From Symsagittifera roscoffensis (lineage: Eukaryota; Xenacoelomorpha; Acoela; Convolutidae), in assembly GCF_963678635.1 (NCBI RefSeq), contig NC_087064.1, forward strand, positions 53,154,684-53,218,683: 64,000 bases of DNA, written 5' to 3'. The position numbers were made by a program, and so were the translations under genes. Under the pieces are notes generated by a model. It had not been told where the DNA came from, searched no databases, and saw only the letters and a list, made by a program, of their open reading frames with translations. Position 1 is the first letter of the stretch; each line of letters begins with the position of its first letter. Below are positions 36,658-46,706 of this stretch, piece after piece.

Positions 36658-39600
36658 ATGGATGCTCTGAAAAAAGACATCAGTTCCGTCCTTCTTCCTA
36701 CCAAAGAGGGCGTTCAGTCCAAGCACTTCCAATCAGAGTTCGCTGAATTGATTGGAGCCCCGATCGATCCGAAGAAGTACGGTTTCAATTCAGTGCATGA
36801 GTTAATTCGTAGCATGCCAGATAAAGTGCAGGTGACCAACCTTGGTCCGGGGCTTTATCTCTACAAAGCGAAGGTGGATTCAACCACGGCAGGATTGTCT
36901 CAGTTGATTGATAGGCAAAAGGCGAAAAAGAAGAGAAGTCAAGGAGGAAGAGGAAGAGGTGGCAGGCCCGGTGGATCTGGAGGAGGGGGACGAAATGCAA
37001 GGTTTGGCAATCGTAGTAGTGGAGCTCCTAATGTGCAGCGAGTCACAAATAGAGCACGAGGACCACCCGTAAACGTTTCGCCGAGAGATCAAGCAGCAAA
37101 TATGAACCGGTATTGTGCATTCTCGTATCAGCGCAATGATTTGAATGCTCCGATCGTCCGTTAGGGTGTTTCGTTATTGTTTGAAAAAATTTTCTTTTTG
37201 AATATTTCAAATTTGAGCTCAGGGAATCGCCATCTTTCAGTTATCTGAGGTAATCGCTGTCTGTATTAATTTTTCGCGTCAAAAACTTTATTAAAAGGTG
37301 GATATTGGTCTTGATTAATAAACTACCCATCATAAATATTTTGTCACTACCTCCGGAAGTAGGGAAAACACGTATTATTACATGGCATAGTACAGAGTGC
37401 CATATTCTTGCTGAACTTTGAAAAAAAAAAACATCTTTTCCCCCAAATTCGAATCTTTATTTTGTGCTTTGAGATGAGAGGGGAAAATAAATCTTTGAAT
37501 GTTAGTAAAATACATAATCTACTACAGTTGTCTTCAAAAACTGAATAACGAAACGAAAAACTCAAAAATTCTGAAATTTCTATTTTGTTAGCAGATTTGT
37601 TAGGAAGCGCAAAATTTTTTTTTTGACAGCGGAGCGCTAATTGAAGCTTCTAGAGCTAGTTAACTTGAGTAAAATTTGAATTGAACGGCCTAAATAATAT
37701 TGAGTTTCTCAAAATTAGGCTCAAAAGCAAGAATTTCAAAATGGAGTTTTGTTCAAAGTATTCAGAATAATGCGACCGAGTAACATTCGTTATTAGAAAT
37801 TTGGTCATTTAGGCAAAAAAAGCGTGATTTTACAGAAATTAAAACTAGTTTCAAGAGCTTCATTAAGCGCTTTCCTGGCAAAAAAAATGAAAAAAATTCT
37901 GCAAAAATTTTTTGTTTCTTATTCTTTTTTGAATACAACTGTTGTGCATTATGCCTAATTGACTTATTTTTTACGCTTTTGTATAGTTTTCTCATCACAC
38001 CGTGCGCAAAAACGATGATAATTTGAAGAAAATGAAAAAAAAAATGTAGTTTGTAGGAATGTGGTAGGAACTATCCTTGTTTACACAAGCAATGCTTGTG
38101 TTGTAGTATGAACTATCCTTTTTTTCAACCTAAGTCGCAAATATTGTTGCGATAAGTTGTGTTCATATTGAAAATGTTCAATTTGATCATTAACAAACTA
38201 TTAAGTACAGCCAATGCTAAGGATTTGCGTAGTTATTGTTCCGACTTTCGTAACGAAAGTAACGGAATATTTGTGATCGGGGTGGGTTTTTTTTCAGACA
38301 AATTACGACTTTTTAACTAGCCACTTATAACGGATTTTTTTTATAAATCAAAAAATATTGTTGTGCTGAGCTTGAATTTGAACAGATATTTCACCTGTGA
38401 TCATTTTTTGTAAAGATATGGGGGTTTAAAGATTGCCATTTTGGTCAATTTGGGACAATAAACGCGCGATATATTTCGCGCTATTAACGCGTAAGCGGAG
38501 ATTAGGTCCGTCTTAGAAATCGTTCCAAATTGGTGGAAGGAAGTTTATTTGCCACCAATTTGGATTTGTAATTGATTTGTTAGTAGGAGCAAAATTTATC
38601 ACTTTGTATTTTATATGACGTGTGGGGGAATGATTTTCACAGAAATTTTTTTTTTTTAAATTACATTTAATTTTTTCATGTTATTACTAATCCATAGCAC
38701 TATAAATTGAGGCATGATAGTTGACAATTTTTTTTTCAAACTGACTGGTACTGCTAATGCGTCATAATTGACTAGACTCAAAGTTTTTACTCGTGCAGTT
38801 TTTCCCAGTAGCGTTATCGGTCATATTTTTGCTTGTGTATGCGAAGTGCAACTTCGTCTCTATTAAACTTTGAACTCAAAGAAGTCATATGACTTTAGAA
38901 CTCATATGGCTTTAGAATCATAATTTCGTTTTCTCCAAATTTGAACGCTTTGCTGTCAATATTTATAATAATCTTCATGTGTATTGGAAGTAACGTTTTT
39001 CAGAAAAGTTTTTTTTTGCGTAAATTTTGTTTGTTTCTCATTTTTGGCGTATTTTCTTGAAAAGTATGTTGAAAGCATTAAAACAGTGTTTGAACATACT
39101 TAAATTGATGGGAATATTTTATTTCCTCTTGAACCAAAAAAAAAGAAGGGCTTGATTATGATACCTCACTCAACCATATACATCTGGTGTTTCTGATGAC
39201 AGATCTTGCAGTGATTATGAAAAAGAACCTAATAATTAAAAAAACTCGGTGGTCAAAACTAAATCATACAATGAGCAAAGGAAAGGTAAGTAAACGGTGA
39301 GTTTTGGCTGCTTTTGTTTCTCTCTTAGCAGACTCTTTAACATGTTTCGTTTAGAGTGTATCTAAACTTGCTTCTGTAGTTAGTGTGGAATTCTCTTTTC
39401 TGTCTATTCCGGTTTTCTATGCCGAATTGTCTTCGCTTAATCTCCTTCATCTCACATAGGTTTGAGTAACTCGATTGATACTGATACTCTAAATATTTAG
39501 TATTTCAGCATGCGTGATAATCAAAGTGGTCATCAAAATAACAATCAGTTGCGAAGTAGCCCCGGTAGCTCCAGCTCTCGTCCTCAGTCCTCTCAGAAAA

Positions 39601-42600
39601 ATATGAACCAAGATATTCAGAACAACAATTTAACCAACATTGAAAACAACTTCAAGAATAACAATAACATAGTCAGCATCAGCAGCCTTAGCTTGAATAA
39701 CGACAACTTGAGAAACAGTTTCAAGGGTACTGGCTACAGCAATGAGAGAGCTCCCATGAATCAAAGATTGGGACCATTGAAGGGCCCTGACATTTCACAG
39801 CCTTATCATGAATCGACTCGGCGTTTCAAACCAAACTCAGATTCATCAGGAATTCGAGATCTGTTTGCGACAGAAATCAGCGCGGAGTCAGTGACCATGA
39901 TGGAAGCCCCCAGATTTGATGGAAAAAACTACGGGTCTTTTTATTTATTTACAAGTTTACTTATCAGCTCATCATTATTAATTCAGTGCAGTGTTCAAAC
40001 TATCTTTTGGTGACATAATTTACCGTTTTGAGTGATCATATATTTTGCAAATTTGCATGGTGAAAAAGTAAAAAGACCTGAAACTACTCTAGTCATTCAA
40101 GTTATGGCCAATCGAGTGCGTCACAGCAGCAGCAGCAGGGCAGACGAGTCTCTTCAACGCAGTCCAACGCAGCGGAAAATGGCATTGCTAACACAGCTGA
40201 TTTTGAAAATGCGCAGCAATTGTCCAAGAAATCCAGGCGGGTCTCGAAATTGGCTGGACGCAAAAAAAATCCTGTCGGATCCAGTACTTCTCAAAATTGG
40301 GAAGAAGATGATGAAGAAGAAAAGTTAATTCGAGAGAGAAGCGCTTCTTGTTTAGCTCCGACTGAAAAAATCCCGACTAACATTTGCCTTATGGAATTGG
40401 CAAAGCAACCTGATTTGTCGGAAATATGCAGGAATTCTCCATTTGTGCTGTCTCATTCGGTATCTCCCGATGAGTTTTACTTGCAGTGTGCGGCAGAAAG
40501 AACAGAAGAGTCAATGGATTTGGTTTTCATTGACCAACTTTGCACAAAAATTATGGAAACAATTGGACCAGAGGTTAAAAAACTGTGTATTAACGTCGAG
40601 AATTGTTCGAAATTGCAGAACAATGAGTGTGTTATATTGAGTAGCCCAGCTTATGGTGTGTGGGTGCGAGCGCAGATTCAGCAGAAAAAACAGTTTTTGG
40701 TGGATTTTGGACGTTTTACTGAATCTTTTGAGCCCTGCTTCAGAATGCCCCAGAAGCTGTATGATATTCCGGCACAGGCATATCAATGTCGGTTATACGA
40801 CTTGTATCCAATGCAGAGCTATTGGAGCAGTAAGTATTTATCAATATATTTGCAAGTTTTCATTTTATCGTTTTAAAAGGCGTTCAAAGCTCAATTGTGC
40901 TGCATGAAGGTTGATTTTCAATCATTTTGTCTTGAAATCGTATATTTTAATCAGTTAAACCAAATTCAGGTTTCCTGTGACAATTGCAACTGTTTTTTTT
41001 ACAGCAGAAGCATGTGAGGCATTTGTGCAGGAAGCTGAACTCAATAGTTTAATAGTACAGGTCAAGCAATCACCTCAACTCACAAGTGCCTACAGCGTAG
41101 ATATCTTTATCGATGGTGAAAACCTGGGGCAAATCCTCTGCTCTATCGGTTTGGCTCAACGCCAGCCGCTGGTGAGAAGAGTAAAGGCGACAAGTAAACA
41201 CGAAAAGCTGCCGTTGCGATATATGAATAGAGTCCGTCTGATTTGCTTCGAAACACCATCAGTTGTTTACGTGACGTTGACTAGCCTGGAAGGTCAACTT
41301 GAATCGCTCAACGAGGAAATCCATGAGGTGGTGTCACAAGAGTACGATGGCAGGTAAGATAACGTTGTTTAAAGTTTGTACTTTCTGACTTCTCGATTTA
41401 TTCGTATCTTGGCAACTGGAAATAGCGAGATTCAAGTAGCTTGTTTGAAAGCTGCATCTTTTCACAAAGTACAATTGATTTTATTTTCTTACTATTTTTT
41501 GTGAAATATGGCTGAAAATTGTGGGTCTCCTGGTGTTTGCATATGGTTTTTTGATAGTTGATGTTTATTGCAATGTCAGTTCAAGAAGTGCTGCTCAAGC
41601 GCAACAAGGCTAGTCGAGTGCTGTACAAGTAGCACAGATTGTTCCGACCACATTCATACCAAATTTTCCTTATTTTCAACAAGCAAATGAGAGGAGGCGT
41701 AACGCGTAATCTCCAGCTTAAAAGTTCGATTCCGGCACATAAACACTTTATTTTTCCAGGCTTATTTTATCCTTATTTCATTTTTTACCTAAGCAGTGCA
41801 TATTGTGATACTATAAGGCAATTTTTTTCCCCAACAAAAGTCGAATTGACTATTTAATAGCACGTGCTACTACATTTGATGCATTTTTTGTTCATCGATT
41901 GAACAGGATAAGTCTATTTCTTTCATATAGCAGTACAATAATAATGACTCCATTTCGTAAGTTTTGCTACTCAGAAATGCAAAGTTATACGTGCATAATT
42001 TGAAATACAAGATGATATACATTTTTTTCATAGTTTTGCTGTCAACTGGGAGTTCTGAATATCCGCGGACATGTTCATTTCCCGTAAAGCTCATTATTTT
42101 TTCAAAACTTTTGTTTTTTATTTTACCCTTTCAAAGCTACTTTTGGACTTTTTCGCTTGTGTGCGAAGTGCAGCTACGCTTGTTCCTTTTTAGATCTACT
42201 TTTGCCGTTTTCTCGCTTGTGTTTGCGAAGCGAAGCTTCGCCTCTGCATTTGAAGTTGATAGCTTGTTTTTTTTTTCGTTTTGTTAGTAGATCATTTTTG
42301 GAAAACAGTTACTTGACATAGTATATTTTGAAGCCTGAGACTCAATCCAGTTGATAAAAAATTCTTTTTCGAACTTTTTTCCTCTCTAAAGCTGCTTTTC
42401 GTCACTTTTTGTTGGTCTTTACGAAGTGCAGCTTCGGTGTTCATTTTTTTCCTAAATTTTCCAATGATTGGGACAGAGTGGGCTTCGTCTGTGTTCATTT
42501 TGTTCTCTAAGTTTTCCAAATTTTGGGACAAGGGGGCTGAATTGGATAAAAAATTAACATATCGAAGTAAAAAAATAATTGAATGTAACGTAAAAATTGC

Positions 42601-45600
42601 ATTAGTTCATCTCATCGCAGAAGGGATTAAAAACTTGTTCCAAATCTTTCATTTTTTGTGCCAGTTTTGTTTTCGGTTCAACAGGCGACTACGTAAATTT
42701 TTAAATGCTTGCTCAAAGGCTGTTGATTGTGTTTTCTCTAATTCAACATCATTCGAGTGTGAATTGTATGAAATTTAAGAATTTTTTCGGATTACTGGCT
42801 TTCTTTTCACAAGCTTCCAATCCTATCTTTATTGTGTATCACGAAAAGTTCAAAGCTCCGCTTCGCCTTTAAATGGCACATGCACTATCTTTCTGTTTAA
42901 TGTTTCTGACTTATTTTCTGTGTTCACTTTGAAAGCGTTTAAGGTCCATTGTTCGAACTCCGAAGGTTGGAGAATATTATATCTGCCGCGATGCCGATTC
43001 CGAGTGCACACGAGTTAAAATTTTATCCATTGACTGTGAGTCTGTTCAAGTCAACTACGAGGACTTCGGCGAGGTCAATGTTCTTCCTGCGGACTCCAAG
43101 TTATACCCGATGAAGCCGAGCTTCTATGAACTGCCTTTCCAGGCAATTAAAGTTGTCTTGAGCGACTTTCAGAGCATAGGCGAGAATAAAAACGTTCTAG
43201 AACAGTTGGCTGAGAAGATGTTGCACAAGGAGTTCTACTTGGATGTGCTGGATGAAGTTGAACTGGACGATGAAACTTTGCTGGTTGAGATCATGAGTGT
43301 AGAAGGTAGTTCCAACGTCAGAAATTTCCCTCGCTCAATTTATGAAATATTTCATACCGATCCCATAATGTAACAAAGATGGCCGGTTACTGTGCAAATA
43401 GTACAGAATGTTCCGACCATAGTCTTAGATAATACAATATTTTTTTTAAATTGTCGTTTTTTGTGTGGTGTAATAGTAAAATCTGAACATAAAGAAGAAG
43501 TTACTTTAATTCGACAGTCATTGTCAAATAGGCCAATTGGAGAACATTTTCTGTAGAAAAAAGTTCTCCAATTCGACAAGACGCGTTTACTCTACGCTCG
43601 TGTAAAAAAAATAAATCGAACAAAATTTTTGTACACGAGCGTAGAGTAGTGTGATAGTACGATGCAAGTTTTTTTTCCAACCTAAGTCGCAAATAAAAAT
43701 GCCAATTTCGGTGGCACTGTTGAAATGGTTGACTGTTTTAGCATCATATTGCCAGGTGCTTTGATTTTGATAAGTAATAGGCTAACACAGTTGATGTTTT
43801 TTCAATTCATCAATTGAACCGAAAAAGTTATTTGTTTAGTACAGCAGTTAAAATAGTTTTTCAAAAAATTAAAACTTGATTTACTTCGCGAGATTTTTGA
43901 AATGCATAATTTGTTCGCAATTTGGTTTATTATATCCTAATTTATTACCTGCAACGTTAGTGTGTTTGCTTATTACATTCCAATTTATTACTTGCAGAGT
44001 TGTGTGCATTTTAAAGCTCCTGAATTTTTGCCGCTTTCTCGCTCGTGTTTGCGAATCTGCAGCTTCGCCTCTGAGTAAAAATTGTCTATTTGTTGAATTT
44101 TGAAGTTTTTGATTTCCAAAATGGCGCTAAGAATTCCGAAAACTTATTTTAGTAAAAATTAAGTTTTCATGGCTTAAATTAAGCTTCAATAAGCTATTGG
44201 CAAACTATGTTTTTGAGAAACCTTTTCAGCTCGAAATTAGATCAAAAATCAAAAATTTCAATCCGTTTTTTTTTTCGACTGAAAGGGCGAATCACGACTG
44301 AACGGGCTTAAATATGATATATAACTCGACCCGTTCCGATGATTATCTGTGGCACCTGATTTTGCGCGGAAAACAAAAAGAAAGATAAAAGAAAAAAGCG
44401 CGCAAATGCCATGTTCCTTCGCATTGCTTAAGTGATTGGAACAACAAGTATCATTTTTTATCTATTTATCTCTACACTTGTGAAAGCAAGTGTCTTATAA
44501 TCAGAAACTATACCCCCCGTAAACAATTTTTCTTTCACCTTTTCAAATTGGTTTATTATCAAACCTTCACAATTTCCTGGTTCCTTCTCTTTTAGCCTAA
44601 GGTTTGGGGTTCGAGTCTTGGTCGGACCTTGTGCTTTGTAAGCATGCAGTTGATTTTTTTTTTAAATTTTGATGAAAGTTTTTTTGAAAGAACTTTTTTC
44701 GTCTGCTCAAGTTTTTTCGGCTTAATTGCCACATCACACATCTTGTTTGTGCTTTCAGCAACTTTCATTGCAGTTGCAAGTGCATGCGTTGTTTTTGTAG
44801 TTTCAGGCAGGGGGACTTGAAACTTTGTTTTTTAGTCATTTTTTTCGGATCAACGTGTCTTGTCAAATATCTTTGGATTAGTTGCCACATCACGGATTTT
44901 TCTTGTGCTTTAAGCAAATTTTTATTGTAGTTGCAAACGCAAGTGTTGTTTATTGTGATTTCAGGTTGGACTTGAAATTTAAACGACTTTTTATGAAATC
45001 ATATTTTGTTTCGGCTCAACTCGTGTCTGCTCAAAGATTGTCGGCTTTGTTTCCTCTTCGTAAGTTTTGCACTGCTGCTAATTTAACACTCAAATATCTG
45101 GCAAGTTTGCCAAGAATGAAGTTCAATCGAGACATACGAAAACTATTTTTTTGGTAGAACTAAATTTTTTTCAAAGTTTTTCTCTTTTTTTGGACTTTTA
45201 TGTTTTTATGTTTTTGTTGTATCGCAAGTAATGCGAAGCTCCGCTTTGCCTCTGTGCTTAAAATTGTTGCTGATTGTTATACATCAAATTTGTTTTCGTG
45301 GGTTGGAATCAATTTTCTCTAGGTGATGTTGTTACTCCTTCGGACATACTAACCAGTGAATCATCGAGTATCAATTGCATCGCAGAGTCACTGTCATCGG
45401 CTGCAGTCAGTCCTGTTTATGGCCCCTACAGTAATTTTAATCTAGAACAACTCGAGGCACTGATCAATGACGATGATGAGCATCTCCATGATATCCGAAA
45501 TTTTGTGTCGGTCCCCGAAAAAGAGAAGGTGTACATTGCCTTTCACCCGACAATGAAGAAATTCTGTAGAGCTAAAGTGGAACAGCAAATTGAAAACACA

Positions 45601-45711
45601 TTTCTATTGACATTTTTTGATTACTCGGAGTCCTTTCATCGGGTTCTGACTAATTACATAATCGATGCGTCGAAGTATGAGCCTAAAATTAGCCAGGTTA
45701 CATTGTATTGA
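36658..45711 (+). CDS. LOTUS and Tudor domain protein (TDRD5/TDRD7-like), six exons
   Basis: Exons inferred from GT-AG sites with matching phases: 36,658-37,109; 39,509-39,934; 40,093-40,829; 41,005-41,353; 42,944-43,305; 45,323-45,711. Together they give 2,715 nt, 904 codons plus stop. Residues 1-80 form a LOTUS (OST-HTH) domain with the typical 'YGFNSVHELIRSMPDKV' stretch. Residues ~83-125 are an RGG-rich linker, and ~150-385 are N/S/Q-rich with an acidic patch. An extended Tudor module spans ~415-590 (core with 'FLVDFGRFTE'). A second core is at ~662-712 ('VQVNYEDFG') and a third, more divergent one at ~840-890. Proteins of this kind act in germ granules: LOTUS domains bind Vasa-type helicases or RNA, and Tudor domains bind dimethyl-arginine on Piwi proteins. 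TDRD7 usually has several LOTUS domains and three Tudors, TDRD5 fewer Tudors, so the orthology is open. An AATAAA lies at 45,926. Confidence 0.85.
38220..38640. repeat. Dispersed repeat family 2, copy A
   Basis: Similar in order and wording to 46,040-46,400. Shared landmarks are 'ttccgactttcg' or 'ttccgacttttg', then 'gaaagt.acg.aatat', then much later 'tatcactttgtattttat' or 'tatcactttatactttac' followed by a G-run. It contains a GCGCGA hairpin at 38,464-38,481. No ORF; probably a non-autonomous element relic. Confidence 0.5.
38789..38860. repeat. Dispersed repeat with terminal hairpin, copy in intron 1
   Basis: Direct repeat of 36,379-36,452, about 2,410 bp away and differing at only a few positions. 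The hairpin stem here has lost one terminal base pair. The block starting with 'cctaagtcgcaaat' near 38,131 may be the other end of the same element. Confidence 0.8.
41690..41745 (+). ncRNA. tRNA-like remnant (B-box)
   Basis: Contains 'agttcgattcc' at 41,723-41,733, a good match to the internal B box of tRNA genes. It is preceded by 'gtaacgcgtaatctcc', reminiscent of an anticodon region of a threonine (CGU) tRNA. No complete cloverleaf can be drawn because the acceptor stem does not close. It is a tRNA fragment or part of a tRNA-derived SINE, not a functional tRNA. Confidence 0.25.
42213..42250. repeat. Hairpin-ended dispersed repeat, best hairpin
   Basis: 'tcgcttgtgtttgcgaagcg' leads into a perfect hairpin at 42,225-42,241 (7-bp arms GCGAAGC/GCTTCGC, loop GAA), then 'ctctg'. 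Related copies with altered but often still pairing stems lie at 36,431, 38,841, 42,163, 42,421, 44,051, 45,233, 57,407 and 60,482. Confidence 0.75.
43535..43648. repeat. Two adjacent perfect inverted repeats (foldback element)
   Basis: The first has 11-bp arms 'aattggagaac' at 43,535-43,545 and its complement at 43,563-43,573. The second has 17-bp arms at 43,588-43,604 and 43,632-43,648, around 'actctacgctcgtgta'. Each is perfect, with spacers of 17 and 27 nt. They sit just upstream of a 'cctaagtcgcaaat' repeat and suggest a small foldback/MITE-type insertion. Confidence 0.7.
43677..44075. repeat. Hairpin-ended dispersed repeat, near-complete copy
   Basis: Begins 'aacctaagtcgcaaat', contains 'aattcatcaattgaaccg' and ends with 'gctcgtgtttgcgaat', hairpin and 'gcctctg'. 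The copy at 60,246-60,505 has the same order of landmarks ('aacctaagtcgcaaat', 'aattcatcgaatgaaccg', 'gcgaagcgaagctttg'). This defines a ~260-400-bp non-autonomous family. No ORF. Confidence 0.65.
44608..44618 (+). other. Isolated B-box-like sequence
   Basis: 'ggttcgagtct' resembles the internal promoter B box of tRNA genes. No flanking cloverleaf is visible; it may mark a decayed tRNA-derived SINE in intron 5. Confidence 0.2.
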
Positions 45712-45925
45712 AATGTATGCTGAAACTTATTTGAATTTGCTATTTATAAATTAAGTCAATGAAATCTATAATTTTTGATCTTGAGAATTATGTGTTGTCA
45801 CGCGAAAAGTTGCTCGTTTAACATAGAAAAATTTTAAATGATGTTTGAGTTTGTTTTAGTAAAAGTGATTGTTTTCCCTGACGAATCAGGCTTCAGAGAT
45901 ACTGAAATAGTTCATTTAGGTTCTG

Positions 45926-45931
45926 AATAAA
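45926..45931 (+). terminator. Candidate poly(A) signal of the LOTUS/Tudor gene
   Basis: First AATAAA after the stop codon, about 215 nt downstream and well before PES1. Chosen only on position and motif. Confidence 0.5.
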
Positions 45932-46690
45932 GGTTTGGGCGAGTTAGTCCACAGGTCTGCCACATCATCTGTTACAATTCTAGAGAGTTAGCAAAAATAC
46001 AAAAATAAGTGCGTGAAGATGCAATGCGTGCTTAATTATTTCTGTTTAATGGTGTTCCGACTTTTGAGGAAAGTGACGCAATATATATGCTGGAGGTCTG
46101 AGTGGTTTTTATTCGAACCGATCTCGGTTTTATAAAGATGGCTAATGCCCTGAGCTCAAATCTCAAAAGTATCTTTCGCCTATGATAACTTCGATTGGAG
46201 TTATGGGAGTTTGAATAGCAAATACGGCGAATTAATCCAGCTCAGAAAATATTTCATATTGAGATGAAGCACGCTAATTGATAGAAATAAGGTGTTAATA
46301 GATGCGATTTGTATCACTTTATACTTTACATTGATTATGGGGGACGTTTTTTTTTCCAAAAATTCAATTTTGAAATTAAATTTACTTCGTGCACTCTCAA
46401 GGACAGTCGGAACATTCAGGCCTTTGCCTCCTGGATACTAGCCAGTTGATTTTTCCATAATTTCTTTTGTTTGGCATTTTGCTTTTGCTTGCCTTTTCTT
46501 ATGGTGCTAAAGCTGTATTTGTTTGAATTTAATACTTTGCAATGAATGTTGCGGGTTTATTTTTGTTTCAAATTGTCAGAAACGAAGCATTTAAATGGTT
46601 TCCTGATTAATTTAATGGTTCCATTGTTTAACTTTGCCAATCTCAGCATTTTTCGGAACCAGTTTTATTTATTTGACTTCGAATAGCCAC
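45932..46690. other. Intergenic region between the LOTUS/Tudor gene and PES1
   Basis: No open coding region. The interval 46,040-46,400 is the second copy of dispersed repeat family 2 (see 38,220-38,640). The remainder is AT-rich sequence in which I see no gene. Confidence 0.5.
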
Positions 46691-46698
46691 GTTTTCAG
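46691..46698 (+). promoter_or_regulatory. Candidate trans-splice (or 5'-UTR) acceptor of PES1
   Basis: 'gttttcag' ends 8 nt before the PES1 start codon, leaving the short leader TTCGAATC. A pyrimidine run and AG this close to an ATG fit spliced-leader addition. A 5'-UTR intron is the alternative. Confidence 0.5.
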
Positions 46699-46706
46699 TT
46701 CGAATC

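Larger units (their letters stand above)
37110..39508 (+). other. Intron 1 of the LOTUS/Tudor gene
   Basis: The donor after 37,109 is 'gtattg'; the acceptor 'tatttcag' ends at 39,508. Reading through the donor adds 18 codons before a stop at 37,162-37,164, so an unspliced form would encode a 168-residue LOTUS-RGG protein. The intron holds a 'cctaagtcgcaaat' repeat start near 38,131, small hairpins at 38,083-38,101 and 38,464-38,481, a dispersed repeat at about 38,220-38,640 related to 46,040-46,400, and the hairpin-ended repeat at 38,789-38,860. No other coding region is visible. Confidence 0.7.
41354..42943 (+). other. Intron 4 of the LOTUS/Tudor gene, repeat-filled
   Basis: Donor 'gtaaga' after 41,353 and acceptor 'gcgtttaag' ending 42,943. 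Inside are a tRNA-like B-box fragment around 41,690-41,740 and several pieces of the hairpin-ended repeat, with hairpins at 42,163-42,179, 42,225-42,241 and 42,421-42,437. A piece with 'gttcatcgattgaac' near 41,890 matches other family copies. Open frames here have no protein-like conservation, and skipping the whole interval keeps the frame between exons 4 and 5. Confidence 0.65.
43306..45322 (+). other. Intron 5 of the LOTUS/Tudor gene
   Basis: Donor 'gtagtt' after 43,305, acceptor 'ttttctctag' ending 45,322. If the donor is not used the frame stops at 43,369-43,371. The intron carries nested perfect inverted repeats (43,535-43,648), a ~395-bp dispersed element from about 43,680 to 44,075, a tRNA B-box-like site at 44,608-44,618, and further hairpin copies at 44,051 and 45,233. 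No additional exon is recognised. Confidence 0.65.

Noticed and set aside
42437-42778. Open frame of 113 codons in intron 4 of the Tudor gene
   Set aside because: It overlaps hairpin-repeat pieces, has low-complexity hydrophobic content and no domain; exons 4 and 5 are in phase without it.
43306-43371. Exon 5 reading through to a stop at 43,371 as the true gene end
   Set aside because: A good donor at 43,306 joins in phase to an exon at 45,323 that supplies another Tudor core, so the longer form is preferred.
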